From: an uncultured Dialister sp.
GTDB taxonomy: Bacteria; Bacillota; Negativicutes; Veillonellales; Dialisteraceae
Direction: 5' to 3'
Length of the DNA: 64,000 nucleotides
Assembly: GCA_934178345.1 (NCBI GenBank)
Contig: CAKPQG010000003.1
Location: forward strand, 79,103 to 143,102
The first letter of the stretch is position 1. Each line of letters begins with the position of its first letter. Shown here in pieces: positions 34,055-43,201 of this stretch. The translations under genes were made by a program, and so were the position numbers. The notes beneath the pieces were generated by a model that searched no databases, was not told the origin of the DNA, and saw nothing but the letters and a program-made list of their open reading frames with translations.

Positions 34055-35536
34055 ATGGATATCAATATGATCGGGATTTGCAAAGCCTTCGGGACAAATA
34101 AGGTCTTAGGCGGGGTGAATCTCCACATCCGTCCTGGCGAAGTCCACGCACTGATGGGGGAGAATGGCGCAGGCAAATCCACATTAATGAATATTTTGAC
34201 GGGCATCCATAAAGCGGATGCGGGCACCATTCTGGTGGATGGCAAGGAAGTGACTTTCCGCAATAATAAAGATGCGGAAGAGCACGGGATCGCTTTCATT
34301 CATCAGGAGCTGAATATCTGGCCGAATCTGTCTATTCTGGAGAATCTTTTCCTGATGAATCAGCCGAAAACGGCTTTTGGCTTCATTGATTTCAAAAAGA
34401 TGCGGCAGATGGCGGAAGAAAAGTGTCAGGAAATGGGCATCACGCTGCCGCTCGATGAGATCGCAGGGGAATGCTCTGTCGGACAGCAGCAGATGACAGA
34501 AATCACACGAAACCTGATGCTCGATGCGAAGACGGTCATCATGGATGAACCGACGGCCGCTTTGACGGAGCGTGAGACTGACAGTCTTTTCGAAGTCATG
34601 AGAAAGCTGAAGGCGAAGGGCGTCTCCATCATCTATATTTCTCATCGTATGGAAGAGGTTTTCAATAATTGCGATACCATCACGGTCATGCGTGACGGGC
34701 AGACCATCAGCAGCCGCCCGACAGAAGAAACGAATATGGACCAGATCGTCGGCGATATGGTCGGCCGCGTGATGAGCGAGTACTATCCGGCACGCACGAA
34801 TGTACCCGGCGATGAAGTATTCAAGGTCGAAGATTTCTCGCAGCCTGGCGTTTTCGAGCATATTTCCTTCTCTGTCAGAAAAGGGGAGATCTTGGGCGTG
34901 GCCGGCCTCATGGGTGCTGGCCGCACGGAAATCATGAGAGCGATCTTCGGTGTGGATCCGCACAAGGAAGGCAGGCTTTACCTCTCTGGCAAGGAGATCA
35001 AGATCAAAAAGCCGCTGGATGCCATCAAGCTCGGCTTCGGCTTCATCACAGAGAACCGCAAGACAGAAGGGCTCATTCTGGATTTCTCGATCAAGAAAAA
35101 TATCGCACTCCCCAGTGTGAATGCCCTCGCCAAGAGCGGCGTCATCAATGACAAGAAAGAATTCGGCTTCGCAGATACATTATCGCACAAGCTCGGCGTC
35201 AAGACGCAGACCATCGAGCTTCCGGCGAGTGCGCTTTCCGGCGGCAACCAGCAGAAGGTCGTCATCGCGAAGTGGGTGGGCATGCATCCGAAGCTGCTCA
35301 TCCTGGATGAACCGACCCGCGGCATCGATATCGGTGCGAAAAAGGATATCTATGACCTGATGAATGAACTGACCGCCCAAGGCGTATCGATCATCATGGT
35401 TTCTTCTGAACTGCCGGAAGTCATCGGCATGAGCGACCGTATCATGGTCATCCACGAAGGACATCTGGCTGGCATCATCGATCATAAAGATGCGACACAG
35501 ACACGTATTATGACATTGGCTACCGGAGGAGAGTAA
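34055..35536 (+). CDS. rbsA: Ribose ABC transporter ATP-binding protein
   Basis: The 493-residue protein contains two ABC domains. The first has Walker A GENGAGKS near residue 36, an SVGQQQM signature and Walker B VIMDEP. The second has the usual degenerate Walker A GLMGAGRTE, the signature LSGGNQQK and LLILDEPTRGID. This is the standard carbohydrate uptake transporter-2 ATPase (RbsA/MglA), which powers RbsC. It lies 12 bp after rbsD and 2 bp before rbsC. Confidence 0.93.
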   Translation: MDINMIGICKAFGTNKVLGGVNLHIRPGEVHALMGENGAGKSTLMNILTGIHKADAGTILVDGKEVTFRNNKDAEEHGIAFIHQELNIWPNLSILENLFLMNQPKTAFGFIDFKKMRQMAEEKCQEMGITLPLDEIAGECSVGQQQMTEITRNLMLDAKTVIMDEPTAALTERETDSLFEVMRKLKAKGVSIIYISHRMEEVFNNCDTITVMRDGQTISSRPTEETNMDQIVGDMVGRVMSEYYPARTNVPGDEVFKVEDFSQPGVFEHISFSVRKGEILGVAGLMGAGRTEIMRAIFGVDPHKEGRLYLSGKEIKIKKPLDAIKLGFGFITENRKTEGLILDFSIKKNIALPSVNALAKSGVINDKKEFGFADTLSHKLGVKTQTIELPASALSGGNQQKVVIAKWVGMHPKLLILDEPTRGIDIGAKKDIYDLMNELTAQGVSIIMVSSELPEVIGMSDRIMVIHEGHLAGIIDHKDATQTRIMTLATGGE

Positions 35537-35538
35537 GC

Positions 35539-36477
35539 ATGAATTCCGAAAAAGTTAAAAATCTTGTGAGAGAAATGGGGCCGCTCATTGGTCTCATTGT
35601 CCTCTTTATCGTTATCGCGGCTTTGAATGACAGCTTCATCGATCCGTCGAACCTGAAAAATCTGGCTCGTCAGATCTCCATCAATGCGCTCATCGCCTTC
35701 GGTATGACCTTCGTCATCCTGACGGGAGGCATCGACCTCTCCGTCGGCTCGATCCTCGCACTGTCTTCTGCGCTCATGGCGAGCATGATCGCCAAAGGGA
35801 CGAATCCGGAGCTTGCGATCCTTTTCTCCGCTTTCATTGGTATCCTGCTCGGCGCGGTGAATGGTGTCATCATTTCCTACGGAAAGGTCGCTCCTTTCAT
35901 CGCGACGCTCGCCACGATGACCATCTATCGCGGCGCGACGCTCGTCTATACGAATGGCAATCCGATCTCAGGCCTTTCGGATGATCCTTTCTTCACAGGC
36001 TTTGGTCAGGGTTTCATCATGGAAGTCCCGGTCCCGGCCATCGTGATGCTCATCGCCTTCCTGATTCTTTTCTTCATCCTGAAGAAGACGCCGCTTGGCC
36101 GTCAGACCTATGCGGTCGGCGGGAATGAAAAAGTTTCCTATATTTCCGGGATTAAGATTGACAGAATCAAGATTTTTGCGTATGCTTTGACTGGATGCCT
36201 TTGTGCTATCGCCGGCGCTATCCTGACTGCCCGCCTGAACAGTGCGCAGCCGACGGCCGGCATGGGCTATGAACTGGATGCTATCGCAGCTGTCGTCTTG
36301 GGCGGTACTTCGCTCGCAGGCGGCAAAGGCCGTATTTCCGGCACGCTCATCGGTGCTCTCATCATCGGTACTTTGAATAATGGTCTGAACATTTTGAATG
36401 TGTCCAGCTTCTATCAGCAGGTTGTCAAAGGCGTAGTTATTTTGCTTGCCGTCCTGATGGATCGCAAGAAGAACTAA
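35539..36477 (+). CDS. rbsC: Ribose ABC transporter permease
   Basis: The 312-residue membrane protein has about 8-10 helices and the CUT2 permease signatures ALIAFGMTFVILTGGIDLSVGSILAL, GVIISYGKVAPFIATLATM and ELDAIAAVVLGGTSLAGGKG. It forms the membrane channel for ribose uptake with RbsA and RbsB. It follows rbsA by 2 bp, with GGAGGAG in the end of rbsA as the ribosome binding site, and rbsB follows 13 bp later. Confidence 0.93.
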   Translation: MNSEKVKNLVREMGPLIGLIVLFIVIAALNDSFIDPSNLKNLARQISINALIAFGMTFVILTGGIDLSVGSILALSSALMASMIAKGTNPELAILFSAFIGILLGAVNGVIISYGKVAPFIATLATMTIYRGATLVYTNGNPISGLSDDPFFTGFGQGFIMEVPVPAIVMLIAFLILFFILKKTPLGRQTYAVGGNEKVSYISGIKIDRIKIFAYALTGCLCAIAGAILTARLNSAQPTAGMGYELDAIAAVVLGGTSLAGGKGRISGTLIGALIIGTLNNGLNILNVSSFYQQVVKGVVILLAVLMDRKKN

Positions 36478-36490
36478 GGAGGAAAACATT

Positions 36491-37411
36491 TTGTTTAAGA
36501 AAATCGCATTAACAGCTCTCATTGGCGCAGCACTCATCTCTGCTGCTGGTTGTGGCGGCTCTGATAAGAAAGCCGACTCTTCTGCTGCTTCCGGCGCGAA
36601 GAAAGTCACCATCGGCTTCTCTGTCTCCACGCAGAACAACCCATTCTTCGTCACCATGGCAAACAGCGTCAAAGCAGCTGCTGAAAAGGCTGGCGTGAAT
36701 GTCAAGATCGTCGATGCACAGAATGATCCGGCAAAACAGTCCAATGATATCGCTGACCTGCTCCAGGGCAACATCAGCGTCCTCATCGTGAATCCGGTAG
36801 ACTCCGCAGCAGTATCCAACTCTGTCCTTGCAGCCAATAAAGCCAAGATCCCGGTCATCACCATCGACCGTGCTTCTGACAAGGGCGAAGTCGCTGTACA
36901 CATCGCTTCCAACAACATCAAGGGCGGTGAAATGGCAGCAGAATACATCGTTTCCAAACTCGGCGAAGGCACTCCAGTCGCTGAACTCGAAGGTATCCCG
37001 GGCGCATCCGCTTCCCGTGAACGCGGCCAGGGTTTCCATAACATCGCTGACAAGAAACTGAAAGTCCTCGCAAAGCAGAGTGCAAACTTCGACCGCAGCC
37101 AGGGCCTGACCGTTTCTGAAAATATTCTCCAGGCAAACCCGGATGTCAAAGCCATCTTCGCACAGAACGATGAAATGGCTCTCGGCGCTATCTCCGCTGC
37201 CAAAGCTGCCAACAAGCAGATCTTCATCATTGGCTTCGACGGCACTGATGACGGCGTGAAAGCAGTCAAAGACGGCACCATGGCAGCTACCATCGCACAG
37301 CAGCCAGACAAGATGGGTGAAATCGGCGTCGATGCTGCTCTGAAGCTCGCTAAGGGCGAAAACGTCGAAAAGAATATCGCTGTCGATCTGAAACTGATCG
37401 AAAAGAAATAA
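36491..37411 (+). CDS. rbsB: Ribose ABC transporter substrate-binding lipoprotein
   Basis: The 306-residue protein starts at a TTG (36491) behind AAGGAGG. The lipobox SAAGC gives a lipidated Cys at about 20. The mature part is a Peripla_BP_4 (RbsB) protein: TIGFSVSTQNNPFFVTMANSVK, IVDAQNDPAKQSNDIADLL, VNPVDSAAV, TIDRASDKGEV and AQNDEMALGAI, all typical of ribose binding proteins. It delivers ribose to RbsC on the outer face of the inner membrane. Placing the binding protein last in the operon differs from the E. coli order (rbsDACBK). A strong terminator follows. Confidence 0.93.
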   Translation: MFKKIALTALIGAALISAAGCGGSDKKADSSAASGAKKVTIGFSVSTQNNPFFVTMANSVKAAAEKAGVNVKIVDAQNDPAKQSNDIADLLQGNISVLIVNPVDSAAVSNSVLAANKAKIPVITIDRASDKGEVAVHIASNNIKGGEMAAEYIVSKLGEGTPVAELEGIPGASASRERGQGFHNIADKKLKVLAKQSANFDRSQGLTVSENILQANPDVKAIFAQNDEMALGAISAAKAANKQIFIIGFDGTDDGVKAVKDGTMAATIAQQPDKMGEIGVDAALKLAKGENVEKNIAVDLKLIEKK

Positions 37412-37435
37412 TTCATTTCATCTGACAACCTGAAC

Positions 37436-37465
37436 AAAAACCGCAGCTTCGGCTGCGGTTTTTTG
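37436..37465 (+). terminator. rbs operon terminator
   Basis: AAAACCGCAGC-TTC-GGCTGCGGTTTTTT hairpin with a T tract. Confidence 0.92.
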
Positions 37466-37700
37466 TGATGGGGGAGAGGGGAGGCCCATAGGGCGTGCTG
37501 CCCCTTGATTGCGGTTGAAAGCTCTACTTGAATGAGGAATGATGGTGGCGGCTTCGCCGCGAATATATGGGCGATGCCCGAAAGAAGGATTCAAGTCACG
37601 AGTCACTAGTCACTAGTCACTTGAGCCCCCTAATCCCTAGCCCCTAATCCCTAGTCCCTAGACACTAGTCACCAGTCTCCAGTCACTCAAGGTTCCTATT
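37466..37700. repeat. Inverted repeat mosaic before murB
   Basis: Reverse-orientation modules: GTGCTGCCCCTTGATTGCGGTTGAAAGCTC, GGTGGCGGCTTCGCCGC, GGCGATGCCCGAA, and a long run of AGTCACTAGTCAC, TAATCCC, TAGTCCC and AGTCTCC heptamers (about 37595-37690). Confidence 0.85.
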
Positions 37701-37706
37701 TCCCCA

Positions 37707-37735
37707 TTGACGCGCTCCATGTGCATCCTTATAAT
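37707..37735 (+). promoter_or_regulatory. murB promoter
   Basis: TTGACG (37707-37712), a 17-bp spacer and TATAAT (37730-37735). Confidence 0.8.
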
Positions 37736-37771
37736 AAATAAGATATGAATTTATAAGGTAAGGAATCGGAT

Positions 37772-38680
37772 ATGAATAACGACTATGCAAGCATTTTCTC
37801 TAGCATTTTAAGAGAGAATCAGATAAAGACAAATGAACCCATGAAGCGTCATACCACCTTTGGCATTGGCGGGCCGGCAGATTGTTTTCTGATGCCGGAA
37901 ACGACAGAAGAAGTGTGCCTCATCACAAAGCTCGCACACAAGCATGAGGTGCCGCTTTTCGTGCTGGGCGGCGGGGCGAATCTGCTCGTCCGAGATAAAG
38001 GTATCCGCGGGGCGGTGGTATTCACAGGCCGTCTGCACCGCATGGAAAGGAAAGGAAATCTTCTGACGGTTGCGAGCGGAGTACCCACGGCAGCTGCTGC
38101 CAGAAAAGCTCTGGAGTATGGTCTCTCCGGAATGGAATTTGCCAGCGGCATTCCCGGCAGTATTGGCGGAGCTGCTTATATGAATGCAGGGGCGTATGGC
38201 GGAGAAATGGCGAAGATCATCGTTTCCGCCACTACTTGTGATGCGAAGGGGGATATCATTGTCCACTCCATCAAGGATATGGGCTATGGGTATCGCCACA
38301 GTCCTTTCATGCAGAACAGGGAAGCCATCCTCGATATCACCCTTTCATTAAAGCCGGGGAATCAAAAGGACATCGAAGCACTGATGAAGGATCTCAACCA
38401 GAGAAGAGCCGCGAAGCAGCCTCTTGAAAAACGAAGCGCCGGATCCACCTTCAAGCGTCCCGATGGCCATTTTGTCGGACAGATGCTCGAAGAACTGGGG
38501 CTCAAAGGATTTTCTGTGGGCGATGCACAGGTCAGCGAGAAACACGCCGGTTTCCTCATCAATAATGGCCGTGCCTCCTGCGAAGATATGCTCTCTCTTA
38601 TCCATCAGGTGCAGCAGAAGGTCAAAGAAGCCTATGGTGTGGACCTGCATACCGAAGTCCAGATCGTAGGGGAAGAGTAA
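37772..38680 (+). CDS. murB: UDP-N-acetylenolpyruvoylglucosamine reductase
   Basis: The 302-residue protein has the MurB FAD-binding pattern: NEPMKRHTTFGIGGPAD, VLGGGANLLVRDKGIRG, GMEFASGIPGSIGGAAYMNAGAYGG, YGYRHSPF, and GSTFKRPDGHFVGQMLEELGLKG with the catalytic Ser. The single-Tyr-loop-free length near 300 residues fits the type II MurB of Firmicutes. It reduces UDP-GlcNAc enolpyruvate to UDP-MurNAc with NADPH in the cytoplasm for peptidoglycan synthesis. It is monocistronic with its own promoter and terminator. Confidence 0.95.
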   Translation: MNNDYASIFSSILRENQIKTNEPMKRHTTFGIGGPADCFLMPETTEEVCLITKLAHKHEVPLFVLGGGANLLVRDKGIRGAVVFTGRLHRMERKGNLLTVASGVPTAAAARKALEYGLSGMEFASGIPGSIGGAAYMNAGAYGGEMAKIIVSATTCDAKGDIIVHSIKDMGYGYRHSPFMQNREAILDITLSLKPGNQKDIEALMKDLNQRRAAKQPLEKRSAGSTFKRPDGHFVGQMLEELGLKGFSVGDAQVSEKHAGFLINNGRASCEDMLSLIHQVQQKVKEAYGVDLHTEVQIVGEE

Positions 38681-38704
38681 AAGAAGCCGAAAGGCTTCTT
38701 TTTT
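38681..38704 (+). terminator. murB terminator
   Basis: AAGAAGCC-GAAA-GGCTTCTTTTTT hairpin. Confidence 0.88.
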
Positions 38705-39110
38705 GTTGGTAGTGATTGGGGACTAGTGACTAGTGACTAGGGACTAGGGAGGAGTAGCTAGGGATTAGGGATTGGGGATTAGGAGTGGCTGGTGATTAAG
38801 AGACTAGGAGACATCAGACTCTCGTATCGTCATTTCGAGTGCAAGCGAGAAATCTTTGTCATTCGCGGCTCAGCGGTCGATGTTTGGAACCCCAAAACGG
38901 GAAGCCTGCTACCCACTCACTTTCGGGCATCGCCTCATATATATTCGCGGCAAAGCCGCCACCACCATTCCTAATTCCTCATTCCTCATTCCTCATTCCT
39001 AATTCCTCATTTGAGTAGAGCTTTCATCCCTAATCATGGAACAGCACGCTCCACGGGCTGACCCCGCCCCATTTTCCTCATGACAAATTTCCCGTGAGCA
39101 TTTATACTAA
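38705..39110. repeat. Repeat mosaic with REP
   Basis: GTGACTA/GGGACTA/GGGATTA heptamers (about 38715-38800), a REP (TCATTTCGAGTGCAAGCGAGAAAT, about 38829-38852), the GGCATCGCC and GCGGCAAAGCCGCC modules, TCATTCC/TAATTCC heptads (about 38965-39010) and the ACAGCACGCTCCACGGGCT module. No gene is visible. Confidence 0.85.
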
Positions 39111-39134
39111 AAGAAAAACGAAAAGGAGAGTACT

Positions 39135-39971
39135 ATGGAAGTTGTAGCTTTTTATGGACCGCCAGGCACTGGAAAGAGTGACCGTGCGCTGGTGATCGCC
39201 TATGAGAATCAATGCTCCTGCATCATTGATGACGGGATCCTGATCTATCACAACCGCATTGTCGCAGGGAAGTCCGCCAAGAGAGAAGAGAGTCGCCTCA
39301 AGGCTGTGCGCCGTGCGATTTTCTGGGATGAAGAGCAGAGAGAAGATGTGAAGAAGATGCTCCAGAAGATCCATCCGGACCGCATTCTGATCCTGGGAAC
39401 GTCAGATCGTATGGTCGTGACGATCACGAAGGCACTGGATCTGCCGGAGCCCTGCAAGTATATCCGCATTGAGGATGTGGCACGTCCTGAAGAAATGATG
39501 AAGGCGAGCGAAGCACGTCATAAGGAAGGGAAGCATGTCATTCCCGTTCCGACGATGGAGCTGAAGCCGTACTTCAAAGGGTACCTTGTAGATCCGCTGA
39601 AATTTTTCAGAAATCGGAAAAAGGGAGCGCCGAAGCGTTTCAGTGAGCAGAATGAACGCTCTGTGGTGCGGCCTGTTTTCAGTTACTATGGTAAGCTCTC
39701 CTTCTCTGACCGCGTCATCGCCTCGCTCGTCCGTTATGCGGTGAAGGGCATGAAGAAAGTCCGCATCACAGGCGTCAGCAGCCAGAAGAGCGAGAGCCAG
39801 ATGAATGGCCTCATCCTGGCACTGGATGTCACTGTCCGCTCTGGGACGCCGCAGGAGATCAAATCGGTGATCCATACCATGCGTGACCGGATCCAGCGGG
39901 AGATCGAGCATACGACCGGCATGTCGCTCGAGACGATCCGTGTGAATGTGACGACCGGCGTCGTGAGGTAA
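39135..39971 (+). CDS. P-loop NTPase fused to Asp23-like domain
   Basis: The 278-residue protein starts behind AAAAGGAG. Its N-terminus has a Walker A motif GPPGTGKS at about 7-14 and a possible Walker B region RILILGTSD near 95. The C-terminal third (about 180-278) resembles the Asp23/YloU alkaline-shock fold: LSFSDRVIASLVRYAVKGMKKVRITGV, LALDVTVRSGTPQEIKSVIHTMRDRIQREIEHTTGM and ETIRVNVTTGVV. Asp23-type proteins usually associate with the membrane or envelope stress response and lack an ATPase part. The function of the fusion is unknown; ATP-driven assembly of the Asp23 module is one possibility. The stop codon is directly followed by heptamers. Confidence 0.75.
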   Translation: MEVVAFYGPPGTGKSDRALVIAYENQCSCIIDDGILIYHNRIVAGKSAKREESRLKAVRRAIFWDEEQREDVKKMLQKIHPDRILILGTSDRMVVTITKALDLPEPCKYIRIEDVARPEEMMKASEARHKEGKHVIPVPTMELKPYFKGYLVDPLKFFRNRKKGAPKRFSEQNERSVVRPVFSYYGKLSFSDRVIASLVRYAVKGMKKVRITGVSSQKSESQMNGLILALDVTVRSGTPQEIKSVIHTMRDRIQREIEHTTGMSLETIRVNVTTGVVR

Positions 39972-40400
39972 GTGGCTAGTGACTGGTGACTAGTGACTAG
40001 TATAGCAATTTGTTAACTTCTGGACTTAGTTAGAAGTTGGAAGTGAGAAGTGCTGGAAGGGGCACACAATTCATATAGTGCCCCAATCCCCCCCTTTTTT
40101 TATTATTCAAAACAGTTTGTTCATCATTTATATAAAACTCCGCGGCGCTTCCTGATTTTATGCGCCGTACCTTCACTCCTCACTCCTCACTCCTCACTCC
40201 TCACTCCTCACTTGATTCGGAAGTTGACTTACATGCCAGTGATTTAGAAAACGCAATACTAATGACTGGGGATTAGGAGCGATGGGTGTCTCACTTATTT
40301 GTTCGAGGCTACATAGAATGTCTGAGAGAATGAAAAACGGGAAACCATTGACTCCGCAGACTTTCGGGAATTGCTCCTGTACGCATTGTTTACGCGAGGA
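39972..40400. repeat. Repeat mosaic and unique stretch
   Basis: GTGGCTAGTGACTGG heptamers (to about 40001), AT-rich unique sequence, a GCGGCGCTTCC...ATGCGCC palindrome (about 40141-40168) and six CTCACTC-type heptads (about 40173-40212). About 40215-40400 has no recognised element or gene. Confidence 0.75.
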
Positions 40401-40425
40401 AGGCTCGTGATACAAGGGAGGGATT

Positions 40426-41019
40426 ATGACACAGATCAAAATCTGCGGCTTCACGGATCCGAAGGAAGCCGCCTTCATTTCCTACCCGGATGTTTCGTAC
40501 ATGGGGATGGTGCTTTTCTTCGAGAAGAGCAAACGGAATATTTCTCTTGAGACGGCAAAGGCCATCATGCGCGCGGTGGATCCGCGCATTCAAAAGGTAG
40601 CGGTCGTGGTATCTCCGACCGTCGAGCAGGCGAAGGATATCGAGAAGGCGGGGGTTGATTTCCTGCAGGTGCATGGCGTGCTGCGGAAAGACGTGCTGGC
40701 AGAGACGGCCATTCCTATCATTCGTGCGTACAATGGCGGGGCAGGGGAAGAGGCAGAGAGCCCTCGCATTTGCGCGTATCTTTTTGATGCGGCAGAACCT
40801 GGCAGCGGGAAGGCCTTCGACTGGAAAATGCTTGCAGAAAAGAAACGAACCAAACCATGGTTCCTTGCGGGCGGCCTCACGGCAGGCAATGTAGGAAGAG
40901 CGATTTCCCTCATCCATCCTGACGTCGTCGACGTATCGTCGGGTGTGGAGTATACGGACAGGAAGGGGAAGGATCCGGAGAAGATAGAGGCGTTTATTCA
41001 AGCTGTAAGAAAAAATTAG
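40426..41019 (+). CDS. trpF: Phosphoribosylanthranilate isomerase
   Basis: The 197-residue TIM-barrel protein begins MTQIKICGFTDPKEA with the catalytic Cys of the KICG motif, and continues with YMGMVLFFEKSKRNIS, VDFLQVHG, the LFDA strand with the catalytic Asp and LAGGLTAGNVGRAI, then DVSSGVE. It catalyses the Amadori rearrangement in tryptophan synthesis. It stands alone: no other trp gene is in the window, so the pathway is either split or partly kept for another use. GGAGGG lies before the ATG. A short repeat mosaic follows (41020-41150). Confidence 0.93.
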   Translation: MTQIKICGFTDPKEAAFISYPDVSYMGMVLFFEKSKRNISLETAKAIMRAVDPRIQKVAVVVSPTVEQAKDIEKAGVDFLQVHGVLRKDVLAETAIPIIRAYNGGAGEEAESPRICAYLFDAAEPGSGKAFDWKMLAEKKRTKPWFLAGGLTAGNVGRAISLIHPDVVDVSSGVEYTDRKGKDPEKIEAFIQAVRKN

Positions 41020-41160
41020 GAATTAGGAATGAGGAATGAGGAATGAAGGTGGCGGCTTCGCCGCAAATTAAAAAAATCTTGCGGCGCTTTCAAATTATGA
41101 TGCGCCGCACCAACCCCGTTGAACCTTTTGAACCTATAGAACCCGCTGAACCTTTAACAA
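41020..41160. repeat. Short repeat mosaic
   Basis: GAGGAATGAGGAATGA heptads (TCATTCC reversed), GGCGGCTTCGCCGC, GCGGCGCTTTC...ATGCGCCGC (about 41080-41107) and 9-bp GAACC units up to the T-box promoter. Confidence 0.8.
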
Positions 41161-41167
41161 AAAACTC

Positions 41168-41196
41168 TTGACACAAACCTTCTGAGGGTGTATAGT
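41168..41196 (+). promoter_or_regulatory. Promoter of the metY T-box transcript
   Basis: TTGACA (41168-41173), a 17-bp spacer and TATAGT (41191-41196). Confidence 0.8.
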
Positions 41197-41204
41197 TGTC
41201 TCAA

Positions 41205-41475
41205 CTTCATAAAGGCAGTGAAGAGAAGAGTACATGAAGGACGCTGGCAAAGAGAGCTCGGGCAGGTGAAAACGAGTACAGACGAATCCATGGAAGATGG
41301 CCTCTGAGCCTGGCATGCTGAATGATGAAGCAGCCCGGGAGCTCCCGTTATAGAGATAGGGTATCAAGGCAATGGCCGGCGTACCTGATAAGGTGTTCTG
41401 GAGCGATCCAGACATAAAATTGGGTGGTAACACGAATGACAATCTCGTCCCTTTAATGGGGCGAGATTTTTTTAT
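41205..41475 (+). promoter_or_regulatory. T-box riboswitch, Met specifier
   Basis: Stem I features AAAGAGAGCTCGGGCAGGTGAAAACGAG are followed by GAAGATGGCCTCTGAGC, giving specifier codon ATG at 41297-41299. The T-box motif is GGGTGGTAACACG (41422-41434), a variant of TGGTACCGCG. The terminator AATCTCGTCCC-TTTAAT-GGGGCGAGATTTTTTT ends at about 41473. Uncharged tRNA-Met would allow read-through into metY. Confidence 0.88.
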
Positions 41476-41514
41476 TGCCCATTCTATGCAATGTAGTGAA
41501 GTGGCAGAAAATCT

Positions 41515-41720
41515 AGGCTCCCCATCGGGGGAGCTGCCCGAAGGGCTTGCGCAAGCGAACTGGATTTTTAGGAGCGTAGCGACGCGAAAATCCAGTGAGA
41601 CGCCATTTCGAGCGAAGCAAGATGAGGGGGCTACGTAGCGGTGTATTCAACATTGTTCGATAACCGCTAGCAAACCCCTATTGCCTTCGGCACTTCCCCC
41701 AAAGGGGGAAGCAAGACGCT
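41515..41720. mobile_element. Second copy of the 271-bp element core
   Basis: GGCTCCCCATCGGGGGAGC through CTTCCCCCAAAGGGGGAAG is clearly similar to 7748-7950. Its outer ends are only weakly inverted (GCAATGT at 41488 and ACATTGC near 41745). It separates the Met T-box terminator from metY by about 390 bp, an unusually long leader. Confidence 0.7.
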
Positions 41721-41862
41721 TCGACGATTACCATTTGCCAACATTGCTCTGTCCCAAAACATTGCCCGTTTATACTATGAAGGAAGAAATAGTGATTGAT
41801 AGTCCAGAGAGACGCCTTCCGGCGCAGCTATCAACAGCCTTTTTTTACAGGAGGAATTCATC

Positions 41863-43149
41863 ATGGCAGACGTAAAACATTATCATTTCGAAACTCTTCA
41901 GCAGCACGCAGGCCAGGTACCGGATCCGGTGACCGGCGCCAGAGCGGTTCCGATTTACCAGACTACTTCCTATGTATTCAAGGACGCGCAGCAGGCGGAA
42001 GACCGCTTTGCCCTGAAGGATGCCGGATACATTTACAGCCGTCTGACTAACCCGACCCAGGATGTCCTCGAAAAGAGACTGGCGGCTCTCGAGGGCGGCA
42101 CGGCGGCGCTCGCGGTGGCTTCCGGTGCAGCGGCTGTCACCTATGCGATCCTGAACATTGCAGGCGCCGGGGACGAGATCGTTTCTGCCTCTACCCTCTA
42201 CGGCGGCACCTATGAACTCTTCACCGATACCCTGCCGCAGCTCGGCATCACCACCCATTTCGTCAACCCGGACCATCCGGAAGAAATCGAAGCGGCGATC
42301 ACAGAAAAGACCAAGGCTGTCTATATCGAAACGCTGGGAAATCCGGCCATCAATATCCCGGACTTCGATGTCATCCGTGACATTGCTCATGCGCACGGCC
42401 TGCCGGTCATCATTGATAATACCTTCGCAACTCCTTATCTTTTCCGTCCGCTGGAACATGGCCTCGATATCGTTGTCCATTCCACCACGAAATTCATCGG
42501 CGGCCACGGCACGACCTTAGGCGGCGCGATCGTAGAAAATGGCAAGTTCAACTGGAACCAGCCAGAAAGATACCCGCACTTCGCTTCTCCGGATGCTTCC
42601 TATCACGGCATCAACTTTGCGACTGACGTACCGGGCGCAGGCTTCGTGACCCGCATCCGTGCGAAGGTTCTCCGCGATACCGGCGCATGCATTTCCCCGA
42701 TTTCCTCCTGGTTCTTCATCCAGGGTCTCGAAACTCTGTCTCTCCGCGTAGAACGCCACGTCTACAATGCGACAAAGGTCGCTGAATTCCTCGAAAAGCA
42801 CCCGAAGGTCGCCAAAGTCAACTACCCGGGCCTCGAATCTTCCCCGTACCACAAGCTGCAGCTGAAATACCTGCCGAAGGGCGCCGGCTCCATCTTCTCC
42901 ATCGAACTCAAAGACGGCTTCGATGCAGCTAGAAAATTCATCGATCATCTCGAAATCTTCTCCGACCTCGCAAACGTCGGCGACTCCAAGTCCCTCGTCG
43001 TTCACCCGGCTTCCACCACCCACCAGCAGCTTTCCCCGGAAGCCCAGTTGGCAGCCGGCATCACCCCGGGCACTGTCCGCATTTCCGTAGGCATCGAAAA
43101 TATCGATGACCTCCTCGCAGATCTCGAACAGGCACTGGCGAAAATCTAA
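41863..43149 (+). CDS. metY: O-acetylhomoserine sulfhydrylase
   Basis: The 428-residue protein is a Cys/Met-metabolism PLP enzyme: LQQHAGQVPDPVTGARAVPIYQTTSYVF, YSRLTNPTQDVLEKRLAALEGG, IDNTFATPYLFRPLEHG and the PLP lysine in HSTTKFIGGHG. The total length of about 430 residues and the insert region before GFVTRIRAKVLRDTGAC fit MetY rather than MetB. It makes homocysteine from O-acetylhomoserine and sulfide. AGGAGG precedes the ATG. The upstream Met-type T-box supports a role in methionine supply. The end of the gene is overlapped by a 40-bp MITE remnant and then a terminator. Confidence 0.93.
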   Translation: MADVKHYHFETLQQHAGQVPDPVTGARAVPIYQTTSYVFKDAQQAEDRFALKDAGYIYSRLTNPTQDVLEKRLAALEGGTAALAVASGAAAVTYAILNIAGAGDEIVSASTLYGGTYELFTDTLPQLGITTHFVNPDHPEEIEAAITEKTKAVYIETLGNPAINIPDFDVIRDIAHAHGLPVIIDNTFATPYLFRPLEHGLDIVVHSTTKFIGGHGTTLGGAIVENGKFNWNQPERYPHFASPDASYHGINFATDVPGAGFVTRIRAKVLRDTGACISPISSWFFIQGLETLSLRVERHVYNATKVAEFLEKHPKVAKVNYPGLESSPYHKLQLKYLPKGAGSIFSIELKDGFDAARKFIDHLEIFSDLANVGDSKSLVVHPASTTHQQLSPEAQLAAGITPGTVRISVGIENIDDLLADLEQALAKI

Positions 43150-43189
43150 GGAAACACTGATTCTGTGATTTAATCAGCGATTCCCTAAA
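43147..43189. mobile_element. Mini-MITE (about 43 bp)
   Basis: TAAGGAAACACTGATTCTG joins TGATTTAATCAGCGATTCCCTA directly; both ends of the 166-bp element are present without the interior. It overlaps the metY stop codon. Confidence 0.75.
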
Positions 43190-43201
43190 TCAACTAAAAT
43201 C

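Noticed and set aside
35968..37437. A 489-codon open frame on the - strand
   Set aside because: It is the shadow of rbsC/rbsB, whose motifs are unambiguous; low-complexity Ser/Ala composition.
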